From Colocasia esculenta (Eukaryota; Streptophyta; Magnoliopsida; Alismatales; Araceae), in assembly GCA_014218235.1 (NCBI GenBank), contig CM024763.1, forward strand, positions 88,274,244 through 88,338,243: a DNA stretch of 64,000 bases, read 5' to 3'. Made by a program: the position numbers and the translations under genes. Positions 12,624 to 23,888 of this stretch are shown here, one piece after another; the stretch's first letter is position 1, and the number at the start of each line of letters is the position of its first letter. The notes beneath the pieces were generated by a model that was not told where the DNA came from, made no database searches, and saw only the letters and a list, made by a program, of their open reading frames with translations.

Positions 12624-12935
12624 TGTAACATCGTGGTCATTTGGATCCGAGTTTAGTGGTTCTGGTGTGGTGCCTTTGGGACGATATGTGGCCATTGAAC
12701 CTAGGTTGTGGCTTTAGTGCATTATGTGGGTGTCGTGGGCCGAAGCTTGGGGTGGATAGAGCTCACTGGTTCCCTGTATGAGAACGCAACAGGGCTGGGC
12801 ATCCCATTTTGAACGGATAGAGCCCTGTGTTGCGATCTCATTGCCACCTTTCCCAGGGCATTGTTCGCTTGTGTGACGTGTGACACGTGTGGAGTTGACG
12901 CGTGGCACGGTCCTCGTGAATGCATCCTTAGGGTG
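12624..12935 (+). repeat. 3' LTR of B1, first part
   Basis: It starts TGTAACATCGTGG, analogous to TGTAACGTCGCGTG at the start of the B2 LTRs, but soon diverges from B2, so B1 is a related but distinct subfamily. It is broken by array D. GGTG at 12932-12935 recurs at 62372-62375, where B-type LTR sequence resumes. Confidence 0.65.
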
Positions 12936-13055
12936 TGTCACATCTGAACACTACGGAAACCCACGTCGCGTTCTTATTTCCGATTCGGTTAAGTTTGGCT
13001 CTTCGGCCAAACAGAGGAAGAAGCTCTATTTGGCCAGGGAGATCCCCTCACGTCA
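12936..13055. other. Unassigned 120-bp segment at the left edge of array D
   Basis: Between the GGTG duplication and the first clear D LTR match (about 13056) lies sequence starting TGTCACATCTG that does not align with the corresponding ends of the other D LTRs. It contains GATTCGGTTAAGTTTGGCTC. It may be a diverged or replaced LTR end. Confidence 0.4.
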
Positions 13056-14149
13056 CTAACCAGGGTACAATTATCCCAAGTATATACAAACCCCCAGCTC
13101 CCTGCTGGTCCTCTTCCTTTCCGAGTAGGAAGGGAACTCACTTCTGTTACAGGTCAAGAAGCCACCCTCCTAGAACAAACCCCAGTGCGGTTCTGCTAGA
13201 CTTAAACCCCCAGCTAGGTTTTGCTGATACCAACCCTAACTAGGTTCTTCCCTTAACACAAGGGGAACACTGTGTACAATCCAATAGCCATAAAGAAACC
13301 ACCAGCACCCCACTGCCCTTCTCTTCACACAGGAAGAGGAACACTGTATACAATCCTACAGTTGGACACAAACCTTTCTTAGAAAAGAAAGAACAGACTG
13401 AGAGCTATACAAGATGAATACTAAGGAACTTAAACTCTCAGCCACAGACTCTGCCCCAGATTTACAATGATGCCCAGAGAGAGTGAAGAGAGAAAAGAAG
13501 CTTGAATGCTTGAAAACTTCAGATGGCTATGTACACACTTCTTCTTGGGCTCGAGCTCTTTCTCTCTTGCTTTGAGTGTGTATGGCGTTAAGGCTTCTCA
13601 CTAGATGTACACTCTTTCAGAAGGATTTTCAAGAAGGTTCTTTTTTTTCTGCTTTAAACACTTCATCCTTTATAGGGTAGAAAGATAGATCCGTTAAGGT
13701 ATAGCCGTTGGAGTACTTAGATCCTTTGCGCATCTTATTCTTCATATGCTTTCCTTCTTTTTCTGTCTAACAGATGCTCTCTTGAGTCTTAACGGATTCC
13801 TCATGTGAAAACTAGACTCCTACAGACATTTAATGCATGAAAGAGAATGTTAAACTAGAGAAGTCTTCTAACATATAGTCCATATCTTCTTATGTGCAGG
13901 TCCATGATTTCCACTGACATCCAGATATGTCAGGTAAGGTCTTTGCTTTTTAGCATAAGGAAGGAGTCCTTTCAGTCCTTAATTTTTGCTGACTCCTTTG
14001 CTTACCTACCCTGATAAGATAGAGGGTAGATAGCAGAAAGATCTTCAGTCAAACAGAGAAATAATAACTTAAACATATGAAGTACAATTGAACTTTCATT
14101 TGGGCGCCAAAGATATTTTGAAACATTTGAAATGCAGAGGCAATCAATG

Positions 14150-14410
14150 TTTAAGTTAAAAGATAATCGATATTAAAAGGTAATCGATGTTTAAGAAGGT
14201 AATCAATATTTGAAAGGTAATCGATGTTCAGGAACGTAATCGATGTCTAACATAATCGATGTGAAAGCATAATCTATGTGAGAGTAATAGATGTTTGAAC
14301 ATAATCGATGCTTGGACATAATCGATGTTTGAATATAATCGATATTTAAGTATAATCTATGTTTAAATGAAGCAATCGATGTATGAAATGGTCAGCAATC
14401 GATTGGTCAA
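14150..14410 (-). repeat. ATCGAT minisatellite in U3 of D LTR 1
   Basis: About 15 imperfect copies of a 15-18 bp unit around TAATCGATGTTTAA. The same array occurs in D LTR 2 (18718-18985) and D LTR 3 (61599-61820). It lies in the U3 half of the LTR in element orientation. Confidence 0.75.
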
Positions 14411-14419
14411 GAAACGACA

Positions 14420-14790
14420 TAAACGGTCGAAGTGAAGCTACGAATATGACGAAGTGTAACTTTGGATATGACGAAGTGAAGCTTCATATAAAACAGATTA
14501 TAATGCTATCGATCGAAGTGAAACTTCGGATATGACGAAGTGTAACTTTGGATGAATGGAAAACAATGTTGTCGGTCGAAGATGAAACCCGCACTCGATC
14601 GAAGTGAGCTTCGTATATTGCTTCGGATATAATGAAGTTAACTTTGGATATGACAAAGTTGGACTTCGACTGATCATGACCAAAAACATGCATGACGAAG
14701 TGGACTTCGGATATGACGAAGCTAGCTTCATATATGATGAAGTAGGCTTCGACTGAACATGATAAAAACATGTATGATGAAGTTGAAACT
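14420..14790 (-). repeat. GAAG/CTTC minisatellite in U3 of D LTR 1
   Basis: Repeats of ATATGACGAAGTG followed by AACTTCGG or AGCTTCGT give many short inverted repeats such as GAAGCTTC. Equivalent arrays are at 19005-19340 and 61850-62230. Confidence 0.75.
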
Positions 14791-14921
14791 TAGTGTAAAA
14801 CTGAAAAGATAATGCGAGAATATATTGTTATCATGATATAAAATATATTAATGATATTTAGGTTAATCACGAGTTTTGTTATCACCAAAAGAAAAGGGTA
14901 AAATATAAGAGTTGTTCAATA

Positions 14922-14936
14922 ATCTTCCCCTTTTTG
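14922..14936 (-). other. Polypurine tract of left D copy
   Basis: The plus strand reads ATCTTCCCCTTTTTG, so the minus strand has an AAAAAGGGGAAGAT run directly before the LTR start. The homologous site of the other copy is 57766-57780. Confidence 0.7.
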
Positions 14937-15533
14937 GTGATGACAAAACTTATGAGAATTTTCTAACTGTTAGATACTATAAACATGAAATGAAACAAAA
15001 AATTCATAGTTTAGAGATACTCTCCCCATTTTTGTCAATAAACAAAAAGGAAAAATCTTACCATTTGCATTCTTCCCTTAAGGAATATTCTTACCATGTT
15101 GAAGGAGAGGGGTTCAACAATACGTTTACTGCAATCAACGATTATTGCTCCCCCTTAGTGTTTGCTCTCTCTGAATGTGAGGCTCCCCCTTAGTGTATGG
15201 CTCGATGAGTCTTCACTTGTCTGTCGATAGTTATTTCATGGTGTGTCGACTTGATCTTCTATGTGTGTCGACATAGTCTTGAATGTGAGTCGACATGTTG
15301 TTTGATCATGTTGTTTCTTGACATATCCACTTGTTGTTTGTCAAGTCTTCAAGACTTTTACCTGCATTGATCTTAAAAGGAGAAAACTTGCAAAACCTTA
15401 TTAGTAGTATTGCATATCAAATACAAATATGTGACTACTGCCCCTTCAGATTTGAGTTGGATGAAGAGCTAGCAGTCACCAATGCCTTGAGCATCCTTTG
15501 TTCCTAATGCTCCAAAGCTATCCTGCAAACAAC
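14937..15533 (-). mobile_element. Non-coding 3' part of left D interior
   Basis: It lies between the gag end and the PPT. It contains several GTCGAC-centred boxes spaced about 25-30 bp apart (15220-15300) and CCCCCTTAGTGT repeats. No pol-like frame is visible, and the right interior has the same gap, so the absence of pol is a family trait rather than one deletion. Confidence 0.6.
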
Positions 15534-17334
15534 TTATTCAGAAGTAAGTACCCAAATCTTTTTGGGTCCTTGATGGTTAGATGCATGAAAATATCCTTTC
15601 GAAAACCATACTAAGTGCCTACTTGTGCAGGTGTTTACTATGTGGCCTAATTTGTTGCAATGAGAACAACAATGAATATAAGTTTTTTTGTAGGCCTTAT
15701 TGTCTTTGTGATGTTTGTTTAGAACATGATTTTTAGACAACTTTTTTTTTTTAGAGCATTTGTTCATTACAGGGGACTTTTTCTGTGGCATCTTGGTTTC
15801 TTTCACAAAATTTGGCAATGGATATTTTTCAGGATACTTAATTTGTTTTCCTTTTTCAGGAGGTTCGTATCCAAGACATTGTTTATTGTTGCCAGATTTT
15901 GAACCTTTTAAGCATAGAGCTATAGTTGTTTTACCTTGTGTTAATTTTCTAGTTGATTCTTTTAAATAAAGATTTTCTTTAGTTAGAGTTTTCAAATTTT
16001 CTTCTAACTCTAATTTTTCATTATTCTTGCTCTTTAAATCTTCATTCAAAAGATAATTATTATTTTTACTTTCTTTTAATTGTGTTTCTAATTATTCCAT
16101 TTCTGATTTAAGATTAGAATTAGTGTTTTCTAAGCAAGTAAGGTTAATTTTCATATTCTTTAATTCTTTACAACACCTTTATATTTTTGATAAAGTTTAT
16201 TAAAGACATCTTCTAAATCTTCAAACTCTGACCCTGAATCAATGCAAGAATTAAAAGATGGGTCAGAATGTACCTCATTTAGTCCTGCCATGAGGGGTAG
16301 ACTTACTTGCTCTTTTTCTGAATCTGAGCTTGATGAATCTGAAGTGGAGACTTATTCATTGTCCCAAGCAGTTGTCTTGACTCTCCTTTTAAAATTCTTA
16401 TGCTTTTCATCACTTCTTTGCTTCTGCTTGGATTTATCTTTGTTGACCAGTTTTCTTAAGCCTTGGACAATCTGGCCTTAGGTATCCAGGCTTCCTACAT
16501 TCATAATAAACTGGTTCCTATTTCTTTTTGTCTTTCTTCTAAATCCTTCTTGATCCATTCTTCTTCTTCTTTAGAATTCTATGAAGCTTGGACAATACAT
16601 CATCTACATCATTGTCTTTAGAGCCTGCATTTTCTGAACTAGAAGAAGAACATGAGGAAGGAGCAGCTATAACTTTAAAAGCATTAGTGACTTTTTTCTT
16701 GGATGTGCTTGTAGATAGTCACTCCATGTTGATTTCATGTGCCATCAATGATTCAATGAGATTTTCTAATGACATAGTTGTAAGGTCATTAGCTTCTTCG
16801 ATGGCTGTCACTTTGTGTGTCCACTGGTTTGGTAGGGATCTGAGAATTTTTCTTACCATATCCCCAGTGTTATACATCTTTCCAAGCCCTGCAACTATTA
16901 GTTATGTCAAAAAATCTGCTATCCATTTGGGTTATGGTCTCACCTGTTATCATGTTGAATTTCTTATATTGTGTGACTAAGATGTCAATCATGGTTTCTT
17001 TGACTTTGTCAATCCTGTCGTATGTGAGCTTCAACTTGTCCCACATTTCTTTTGCTGATTTGCATGCTGAGATCCCGTTGATTTGCTCCTTGTCAAGGCA
17101 CAACAAATGAGATTCTTGGCTTATAGTTTTGTGTGAGCAATTTTCTGTCATTGTCTGTCCACTCCTTTCTTGGGTTGAGGACTATCAGATCTCCTTCTTC
17201 AATGATAGTCCATAGTTATAGTCATAACCCTGGAGGAAGAACTCCATCCTTGTCTTCCAGTAGTTGTAACCATCACCTTCGAACAAGGGTGGTCTGTTAA
17301 CAGATTGGCCTTCAGCAAATCCTTAAGCTACCAT
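15534..17334 (-). pseudogene. Copia-type gag, left D copy, decayed
   Basis: From ATG at 17334 the decayed frame gives the copia gag start (GFAEGQSVNRPPLFEG, TRMEFFLQGYDY), then SACKSAKEMWDKLKLTYD, ETITQMDSRFFDI, MVRKILRSLPNQWTHKVTAI and MSLENLIESLMAHEINME. A knuckle-like block follows (YYECRKPGYLRPDCP, first Cys replaced by Tyr), then a Lys/Glu-rich coiled-coil stretch (15970-16200), a second knuckle (CSHCNKLGHIVNTC, about 15630-15670) and the end GPKKIWVLTSE. Frameshifts and stops occur, including TAA 16092-16094, which the other copy shares. It resembles SIRE-type copia gag that ends just before protease. Confidence 0.82.
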
Positions 17335-17384
17335 TTGATCTTTACTCTGAGATCGTTAGATCTTTTAGATGATCAAAGATCAGA

Positions 17385-17396
17385 TCTCCGATACCA
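17385..17396 (-). other. Primer-binding site of left D copy
   Basis: The minus strand reads TGGTATCGGAGA two bases after the LTR end CCAACA. It is one base off the initiator tRNA-Met complement TGGTATCAGAG, which is intact in the right copy (60225-60236). Confidence 0.75.
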
Positions 17397-18717
17397 CTTG
17401 TTGGCCCACAGATGGCAGCAAGGATATACCAAGAGAGGGGGGGTGAATAAGTAATATGAAAATATAAATAAAAATCACCACTTGAAAAGCTTTAGTGCGA
17501 AAGCAATTCAAACAATCAATCACATAAATGAACACAGAGAATTTTATCCTGGTTCGATACTTCTCAAATGGAAGACCTACATGCAGTCCCCAAGCAAATC
17601 TTGGGATTTCACTAACCAGGGTACAATCTCCCTAAGGATATGCAAACCCCCAACTCCCCGCCGGTCCTCCTCCTTTTCAAGTAGGAAGGAAACTCACTTC
17701 TGTTACAGGTCAAGAAGCCACCCTCCTAGAACAAACCCCAGTGCGGTTCTGCTAGACATAAAACTCTCAGCTAGGTTTTGCTGACTCCAACCCCAGGTAG
17801 GTTCTTCCCTTAACACAAGGGGAACACTGTGTACAGTCCCACAGCCGAACAGAAACTACTAGCACCCCGTTGACCTTCTCTTCACACAGGAAGAGGAACA
17901 CTGTATACAGTCCCACAGATGGACACAAATCTTTTTGAGAAAAGAAAGAACAGACTGAGAGCTATACAAGATGAACACTAAGGAACTTAAACTCTCAACC
18001 ACATACTCTCCCCCAGATTTACAATGATGCACAGATAGAGTGAAGAGAGAAAAGAAGCTTGAATGCTTGACGACTTCAGATGGCTGCGAGCACACTTCTT
18101 CTTGGGCTCGATCTCTTTGTCTCTTGCTTTGACTGTGTATGGCGTTAAGGCTTCTCACTGGATGTACACTCTTTCAGAAGGATTTTCAGGAAGGTTCTCT
18201 TTTTTTTTTTGCTTCAAATGCTTCATCCTTTATAGAGTAGAAAGATAGATCCGTTGAGGCATAGCCGTTGGAGTTCTTGGATCCCTTGCTCATCTTCTTC
18301 TTCATATGCTTTCCTTCTTCTACTGTCTAACAGACATCTTCATGTGTCTAACAAATGCTTGCTTGAGTCTTAACAAATTCCTCATGTGAAAACTAGACTC
18401 GTGCAGACATTTAATGCATGGAAGAGATTGTTAGACTAGAGAACTCTTCTAACAGATAGTTCATACCTTCTTATGTGCAGGTCCATGATTTCTGTTGACA
18501 TCCAGATTTGTTAGGTAAGGTCATTGCTTTTTAGCATAAGGAAGGAGTCCTTTCAGTCCTAATTTCTGCTGACTCCTTTGCTTACCTACCCTGATAAGAT
18601 AGAAGGTAGATAGCAGAAAGATTTTCAGTCAGATAGAGAAATAATAATTTAAACATATGAAGTACAATTGAACTTTCGTTTGGCCGCCAAAGACATTTTG
18701 AAACATTTGAAATGTAG

Positions 18718-18985
18718 AGACAATCGATGTTTAAGTTAAAAGACAATCGATGTTAAAAGGTAATCGATGTTTAAGAAGGTAATCGATGTTCAAGAGGTAA
18801 TCGATGTTTAGGAAGGTAATCGATGTCTAACATAGTCGATTTAAAAGCATAATTGATGTGAGAGTAATAGATGTTTGAACATAATCGATGTTTGGACATA
18901 ATCGTTGTTTGAATATAGTCGATGTTTAAGCATAATCGATGTTTATGTGAAACAATCGATGTATGAAATGGTCAGCAATCGATTG
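18718..18985 (-). repeat. ATCGAT minisatellite in D LTR 2
   Basis: The same 15-18 bp ATCGAT unit as in LTR 1, at the matching position. Confidence 0.75.
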
Positions 18986-19004
18986 GTCATGAAACGACAT
19001 AAAC

Positions 19005-19340
19005 GGTCAAAGTGAAGCTTCGTATATGATGAAGTGTAACTTCGAATATGAGGAAGTGAAGCTTCGTATAAAATAGATTATAATGCTGTCGGTCGAAGTG
19101 AAACTTCGGATATGACGAAGTGTAACTTTGGATGAACGGAAAACAACATTGTCGGTCGAAGCTGAAACTCGCAGTCGGTCGAAGTGAGCTTCGTATATTG
19201 CTTCAGATATGAAGAAGTTGGACTTCGACTGATCACGACCAAAAACATGCATGCGAAGTGGACTTTGGAAATGATGAAGCTAGCTTCATATATGATGAAG
19301 TAGCCTTTGACTGAACATGAAAAAAACATTCATGATGAAG
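19005..19340 (-). repeat. GAAG/CTTC minisatellite in D LTR 2
   Basis: The same unit as in LTR 1. LINE L1m inserted at its right edge. Confidence 0.75.
19329..19340. repeat. Left target-site duplication of LINE L1m
   Basis: TTCATGATGAAG abuts the LINE poly(A) tail. The other copy at 57616-57627 reads TTCATGACGAAG, one transition different. Confidence 0.8.
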
Positions 19341-19429
19341 TTTTTTTTTTTTTTGAATATAGTCGAACCAAAAGGAGATGGTGGGGGTTCCCTTACATGT
19401 GTAGGGGTGCCACTACCTGCACCAAGCGG

Positions 19430-21534
19430 CTAAGAGTATTTTCCATTATATGATTGAGGTTGAAAGTTTTGGGGAGAAGTACAAGAAGGCAGACTAGGCC
19501 TCATAGATGGACATCCTTCCTTATCAAGATGGTAGGATTCCTTAACAGTACTTGGTAAATTGGCCCCAGAGTCCCAAGTGGTGAGATGTGCACAGGAATA
19601 AGCAAATTCAGCTAGACAGTCTGCCACTTTGTTGCTTTCCCGAGGTACGTACGTGATTGCAGCCTGCACCTTCTTAGCTATCACTGCTATCTCTTGCAAA
19701 ATAAAAGCAAAGTCCCATGGGCGAAGGAGCTTCCCAGTGACAATGTGCAGGAGGTTTAGGGAGTCAGTCTCCACCTGCACATCATTAATACCCTTGTTGT
19801 AGCACATGAGCAGTCCATCTCTGAGAGCGAAAGCCTCCGCAACAAGGATGGATTTCAGATGTTTGTAGTGGTTAGCAAAGGCACAATACATGTTGCCTTT
19901 GCGGTCCCTGAGTATTCCCCCTCCTCCGGCTTCATTTGTTGTCACGTTGAAGGCCCCATCAACGTTCAATTTTAGTCTCCCTTGGGGTGGAGTTAGCCAT
20001 CTAACAATTCTGGGAGCCATGACATTCTGGTTCAGATCTGCATCTCCTTTCCTGGACTGTTTAAGAGCATTTAACCAAGGTTGAGGGATGTTCTGAAATT
20101 TTGCAGATATGCATATGGCACGGATGGATAGCATTGTCTTGTTAATGATGTGCTTTGCCGACATTTCCTGACCTTAAAATCTCACTTTGTTCCTACTGCA
20201 CCAAATTTCCCATATGACTGCCATGAACATGCATCTTTTGAGGCGGCAAGCACTGGTTGTGGTATTAGGATGGGTTAAGAAAGAGCTCACATCCACAGTT
20301 ATATTAGTAACTTCAGAATTCTTGAACTGCAATAGAGAAGACAGGTCAGTCCACACTTGATTGGCTACATGGCTGCTGAAGAATAAGTGATGCAGACTTT
20401 CAGGTTGATGATTCGAACACAAGAACATTTGGAACACAATGACACGCCTTTATGTTGCACTGTAACATCCACAGGGATAAGATTCTGCACCATCTGCCAC
20501 AAGAAGATTGACCATTTAATGGGGATGTATGGAGAGCACAAGACCTTCAAGTTCTGTGCGGTTTCAGGTTGGAGGAGAAACCGGACAGATTTTGTGGAAA
20601 AAATGCCATTCGAGGTCGAACACCAGACCCATGTGTCTTTGCTATCATTATTGGTCAGATACTGGGCCAAAAGATGCCTGGGGCAGTGCATAAGGGTGAT
20701 CTGCAACTGGGTACTTTCAGAGGTGTTGAGGGCCTGCTGAATTGTGCATAGTTTATCGGGCATGTCTCTCCATATGTCTTCAGGAATATAAGCTTTCAAA
20801 GGGGTATCTCCAGTCCAAACATCAAACCAGAAATAGCCAGCTGAATTGGTGTCCATGGATATCATCCTGTGATTACCTTGAATGAGCTGTGCAGCTTGCT
20901 TCCATAGTCTTCTGTCGGCTGCTAACATGAGTGGGAATTGGGCTTTAGAATGATGGCAGTTGTACAAGTGCTTCCTTTTAAAAAATCTGGCCCAAACTGA
21001 CTTGGTGGTAAGTGCCCTCCAGAGCATTTTAGTTCTGAATGCAATCTGCATGTGGTACAGAATAAGCACGCCCAGGCCGCCGCATTCCTTCGGTTGTGCA
21101 ATTTCTTTCCAGCTCTTCCAGTGCTTTTTCGGGGAGCCTTCATAAGAACCCCAAAAGAAATTGGCCAGGATTCTATGAAAAGTCCTTACCACCGTTGGTG
21201 GAATGGACAAAGCATTCATGGTGTATATGGGAAGTGCAGATAGAGTGTGCCGTATAAGAATGAGCCTTCCACCAGTGGACAAAAATTCAGATTTCCACCC
21301 TTGCAGCTTGCTCACTATTTTGGAGATGATGTTGGCGAAGTGTGCAGGTTTCTGACGTCCATTGTAGATGGAGATCCCTAGGTATTTTATGGGCAATTTG
21401 GTTCTGACAAAACCCGTAGTTCTGCTGATTTTCTGGGCAAGGCTATCCGTTGCAATATTGGGGACATAAAAGGAACTTTTGTGCTTGTTGATCAGCTGCC
21501 CTGAAGACTCTTCATAACTCTTTAAGAAAGCCAT
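19430..21534 (-). pseudogene. L1m ORF2, C-terminal part: RT thumb, zf-RVT region and RNase H
   Basis: From 21534 downward it reads FLKSYEESSGQLINKHKSSF, KYLGISIYNGRQKPAHF and GGRLILIRHTLSALPIYTMN, the block after the RT active site. A frameshift lies near 20400-20440. Then comes an RNase H domain (LNVDGAFNVTTNEAGGGGIL, VAEAFALRDGL, VETDSLNLLH, YVPRESNKVADCLAEFAY) with the acidic residues visible, and the stop at 19430. The catalytic YADD-equivalent lies far away at about 50484-50495, on the other side of the nested block. Confidence 0.87.
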
Positions 21535-21537
21535 AAG

Positions 21538-23824
21538 TGTGGCGGAACACCTCGGCCAAGCCCGTTAAACTGATAACGTACTTGATCCGAGTCCGCCTCC
21601 CGCGAACGGGCCGAAGCCTCGCAAGGGATACCAAACCACAGTCCGTGTAAACACAAAGGAACACACCACATTTTATATATATATCACAAGTTACATAGCC
21701 ATATTTCCACAAAACTGAAAAAAAGTACAAGAGCCTGGGGCATACCCCGAGGTACAACTGAAGAAAATAAACAACTAACTACACTACACTGCTGGAGTTG
21801 CTACTACATAGCTGGAGGTACCGACCCTGCACCGCTACGGTGCGGCTATGAACTGGACGACGGTCGTGAAACGTCCTCCTCGCTCTCACCTGTGGGGGTA
21901 GGGGTGAGCCTCGCTAGTCACTGGCTCAGTAGGGAACTCCCCCAAAATCGAGCAAACCAAAACCACAGGTACAAAAGCAATAAACAATACCAACAATTTA
22001 TAGAACAGCTAAGCAGGATATGAAAGCTGTAAAAGTACTCACAGTCTGCCGACTACGAAAAACAACTGTAATAATTAAACGAAAAACCAGTAAAGGTGTA
22101 CAAGCTAAAGTAGAGACATCCAAACACGAGCCACGTGAACTGGTTCGCGACACCAGAAACTGACTCGGACAAGCTAACACAGGTCTACCTCTCAGTCTCG
22201 CAGCCAAGAACGAAAGGTCCAGCTGCCGCTCCACGTGAAAAGGTCAAGCAACTGTGGAGACCAACTAAACACCACCACCTGCGGACCACACGGTCACAGG
22301 CCCATGCCTGACACCTCTAGAGATCCTGGCCCAGAACTCTCTAGAGTGAGGCACTGGAAAAGGACTAGCTGGGGTCCAGTACGTCTACTGGTGTCCGTAC
22401 CCCCAACTACGAGCGAGCTACAAGTGACTAAAGACAAATACAAGTGTCACTGTCCCACTGTCGTCTTTCCCTCAGTCGTACGTACAACTCAAGCACAAGA
22501 GTGAGGGTGTCCAGGTCAGACGACACAGACCTCGACGGTACAACACAAGTACCCGGACAAAGCCCCGAGCTAACAGCCTGGCTCACAAAGAACCTGGGGC
22601 ACCCAACTGGAGAGGTAACCACGGTAGGCGTCGTACTACTCGCCACGTACACAAAACCACGTGCACGGCACACAAACCACGTGAAACCTCACATAAACCT
22701 CAAGTAACAACGGTCCACTACACGTGAACCCAACTGGACTTGCGTGAACAACACGCAGCCTCGAAAGTGAGTAACTAACTGCATACCCCATATGCTAAAT
22801 ACAGAAATCATGTGCACTCAGTGCACCACAAGTGCCAATGCACCATTCATTATCGATAAATACCATAAACAATCATTTCTACATATACACAAGTTAGCGA
22901 CCACATCGACTGCCGCTTACAGGAAGTAGACGGCAATGGATCTGGCCGTCTGTATCCCGGCTGATGAGCTTGGCGTCAAACGATGTTGACGCCAAGATCT
23001 TCAGCCTCTATTCCTGCAGAAACGCTAAACCGATCCTACAAGCATTCTGATCCCAAAACCATCGAGAAAACATAATGAAATAGTTCCTCTAACATCCATA
23101 CATTATAATTAAGCTATAACAACATGTTTTACTACTCAAATTCATCAAACCATCCCTTATCCCCGCATGGTGCAACTTAATCCGAAAATGCATTAAACAT
23201 GCTGATTCATGCGGTTAAATCATGTTTTAATGATCCTAAGAGTTACAGGGTTCGTTCCCTACCTTAGAATGCCCTTAAACCTCTTAAACTCCTCCAATTC
23301 TCACCAAACTCCCCGCGAGCTCCTACGGCAATTGCACCACGCCACGGCGTTTCCTCGTCTGATTCGACAACGCCACGCGTTCCACGATCTCCCAATTATC
23401 CTTTACAGCTCTTAGAAGCATTAAGGAAGCAAGAGACATTAAATCCAGGCAAGGGAGAAGGAGAACAGGGTGGAAAACCTGCTCTCGGGTGGCCCTATAA
23501 CCTGCAGATTGCACAGGTTGGCGTCAACCCCTCTGCCGCTTAGAGAACCGCCACCCATAAACGTCCACATCTTATGCCGCCAAGTTCATGCAGTCAACGG
23601 CAACTTACCATGACGCCAACAAGTCAACGGCCACCCCTGGCCGCCAACTCCAACTAAACTGCAACATGTCCTATTTCATTTCAGGACCAAACCTGCACCT
23701 CACCTGAGCAAACCACACATCCAAACCACACATTCCACACAACCAACTCACACTGGCCTCACAACGGCCATCACAACCATTACACACATGATCCGTATGG
23801 ATCTGAAAAGCACGCGACGTTACA
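21538..23824 (-). repeat. 3' LTR of B2 (2.29 kb)
   Basis: The plus strand begins TGTGGCGGAACACC and ends GCGACGTTACA, so the element-sense ends are TGTAACGTCGC and CCGCCACA. Positions 21538 to about 23553 align with the 5' LTR at 28689-30706 with few differences. Inside is an 11-bp inverted repeat CTTGGCGTCAA / TTGACGCCAAG (22969-22979, 22986-22996). Confidence 0.9.
22969..22996. promoter_or_regulatory. Inverted repeat with TGACG cores in the B2 LTR
   Basis: CTTGGCGTCAA, six-base loop ACGATG, TTGACGCCAAG. The stem is perfect. Both arms contain TGACG, the core of as-1/TGA-type bZIP sites. The 5' LTR copy (about 30118-30146) has one G to T change. Its role is inferred from motif only. Confidence 0.5.
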
Positions 23825-23826
23825 TT

Positions 23827-23845
23827 ACTATCATCTAAAAAGAAA
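23827..23845 (-). other. PPT position of B2: duplicated 19-mer, not polypurine
   Basis: The minus strand reads TTTCTTTTTAGATGATAGT, then AA and the LTR start TGTAACG. The identical 19-mer occurs at 23913-23931, where in the pol frame it encodes FFLDDS. The usual AAGGGGGG run of chromoviruses is absent. Confidence 0.6.
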
Positions 23846-23888
23846 ATTTCGACCTCGAAATTCATAACACAACTCAAAGTTAAACAAC

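Larger units (their letters stand above)
13056..14921 (-). repeat. Array D, LTR 1 (left, partial)
   Basis: It matches D LTRs 2 and 3 from the CACTAACCAGGGTACAAT block to the U3 end at 14921 (GTTCAATA, against GTTCAACA elsewhere). It contains AAGCCACCCTCCTAGAAC, the ATCGAT minisatellite and the GAAG/CTTC minisatellite. As the 3' LTR of the left copy it ends next to a T-rich PPT complement. Confidence 0.8.
17399..19340 (-). repeat. Array D, LTR 2 (middle), main part
   Basis: It starts TGTTGGCCCACAG and runs to the LINE L1m insertion point; the remaining 138 bp are at 57628-57765. It includes a CCTGGTTCGATACTTCTC block, the AAGCCACCCTCCTAGAAC block and both U3 minisatellites. It serves as 3' LTR of the right copy and 5' LTR of the left copy, the geometry of a tandem array formed by LTR recombination. 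Confidence 0.85.

Noticed and set aside
14100..14800. CRISPR-like regular short repeats
   Set aside because: Units are imperfect, contiguous without unique spacers, lie within a plant retrotransposon LTR and recur in all three LTRs; this is a minisatellite.
20387..20740. 117-codon plus-strand ORF
   Set aside because: Antisense shadow of the L1m ORF2 zf-RVT region.
22235..22707. Plus- and minus-strand ORFs of 80-94 codons inside the B2 LTRs
   Set aside because: They occur in both LTRs because the LTRs are near identical; there is no family resemblance, and they sit in regulatory/LTR sequence.
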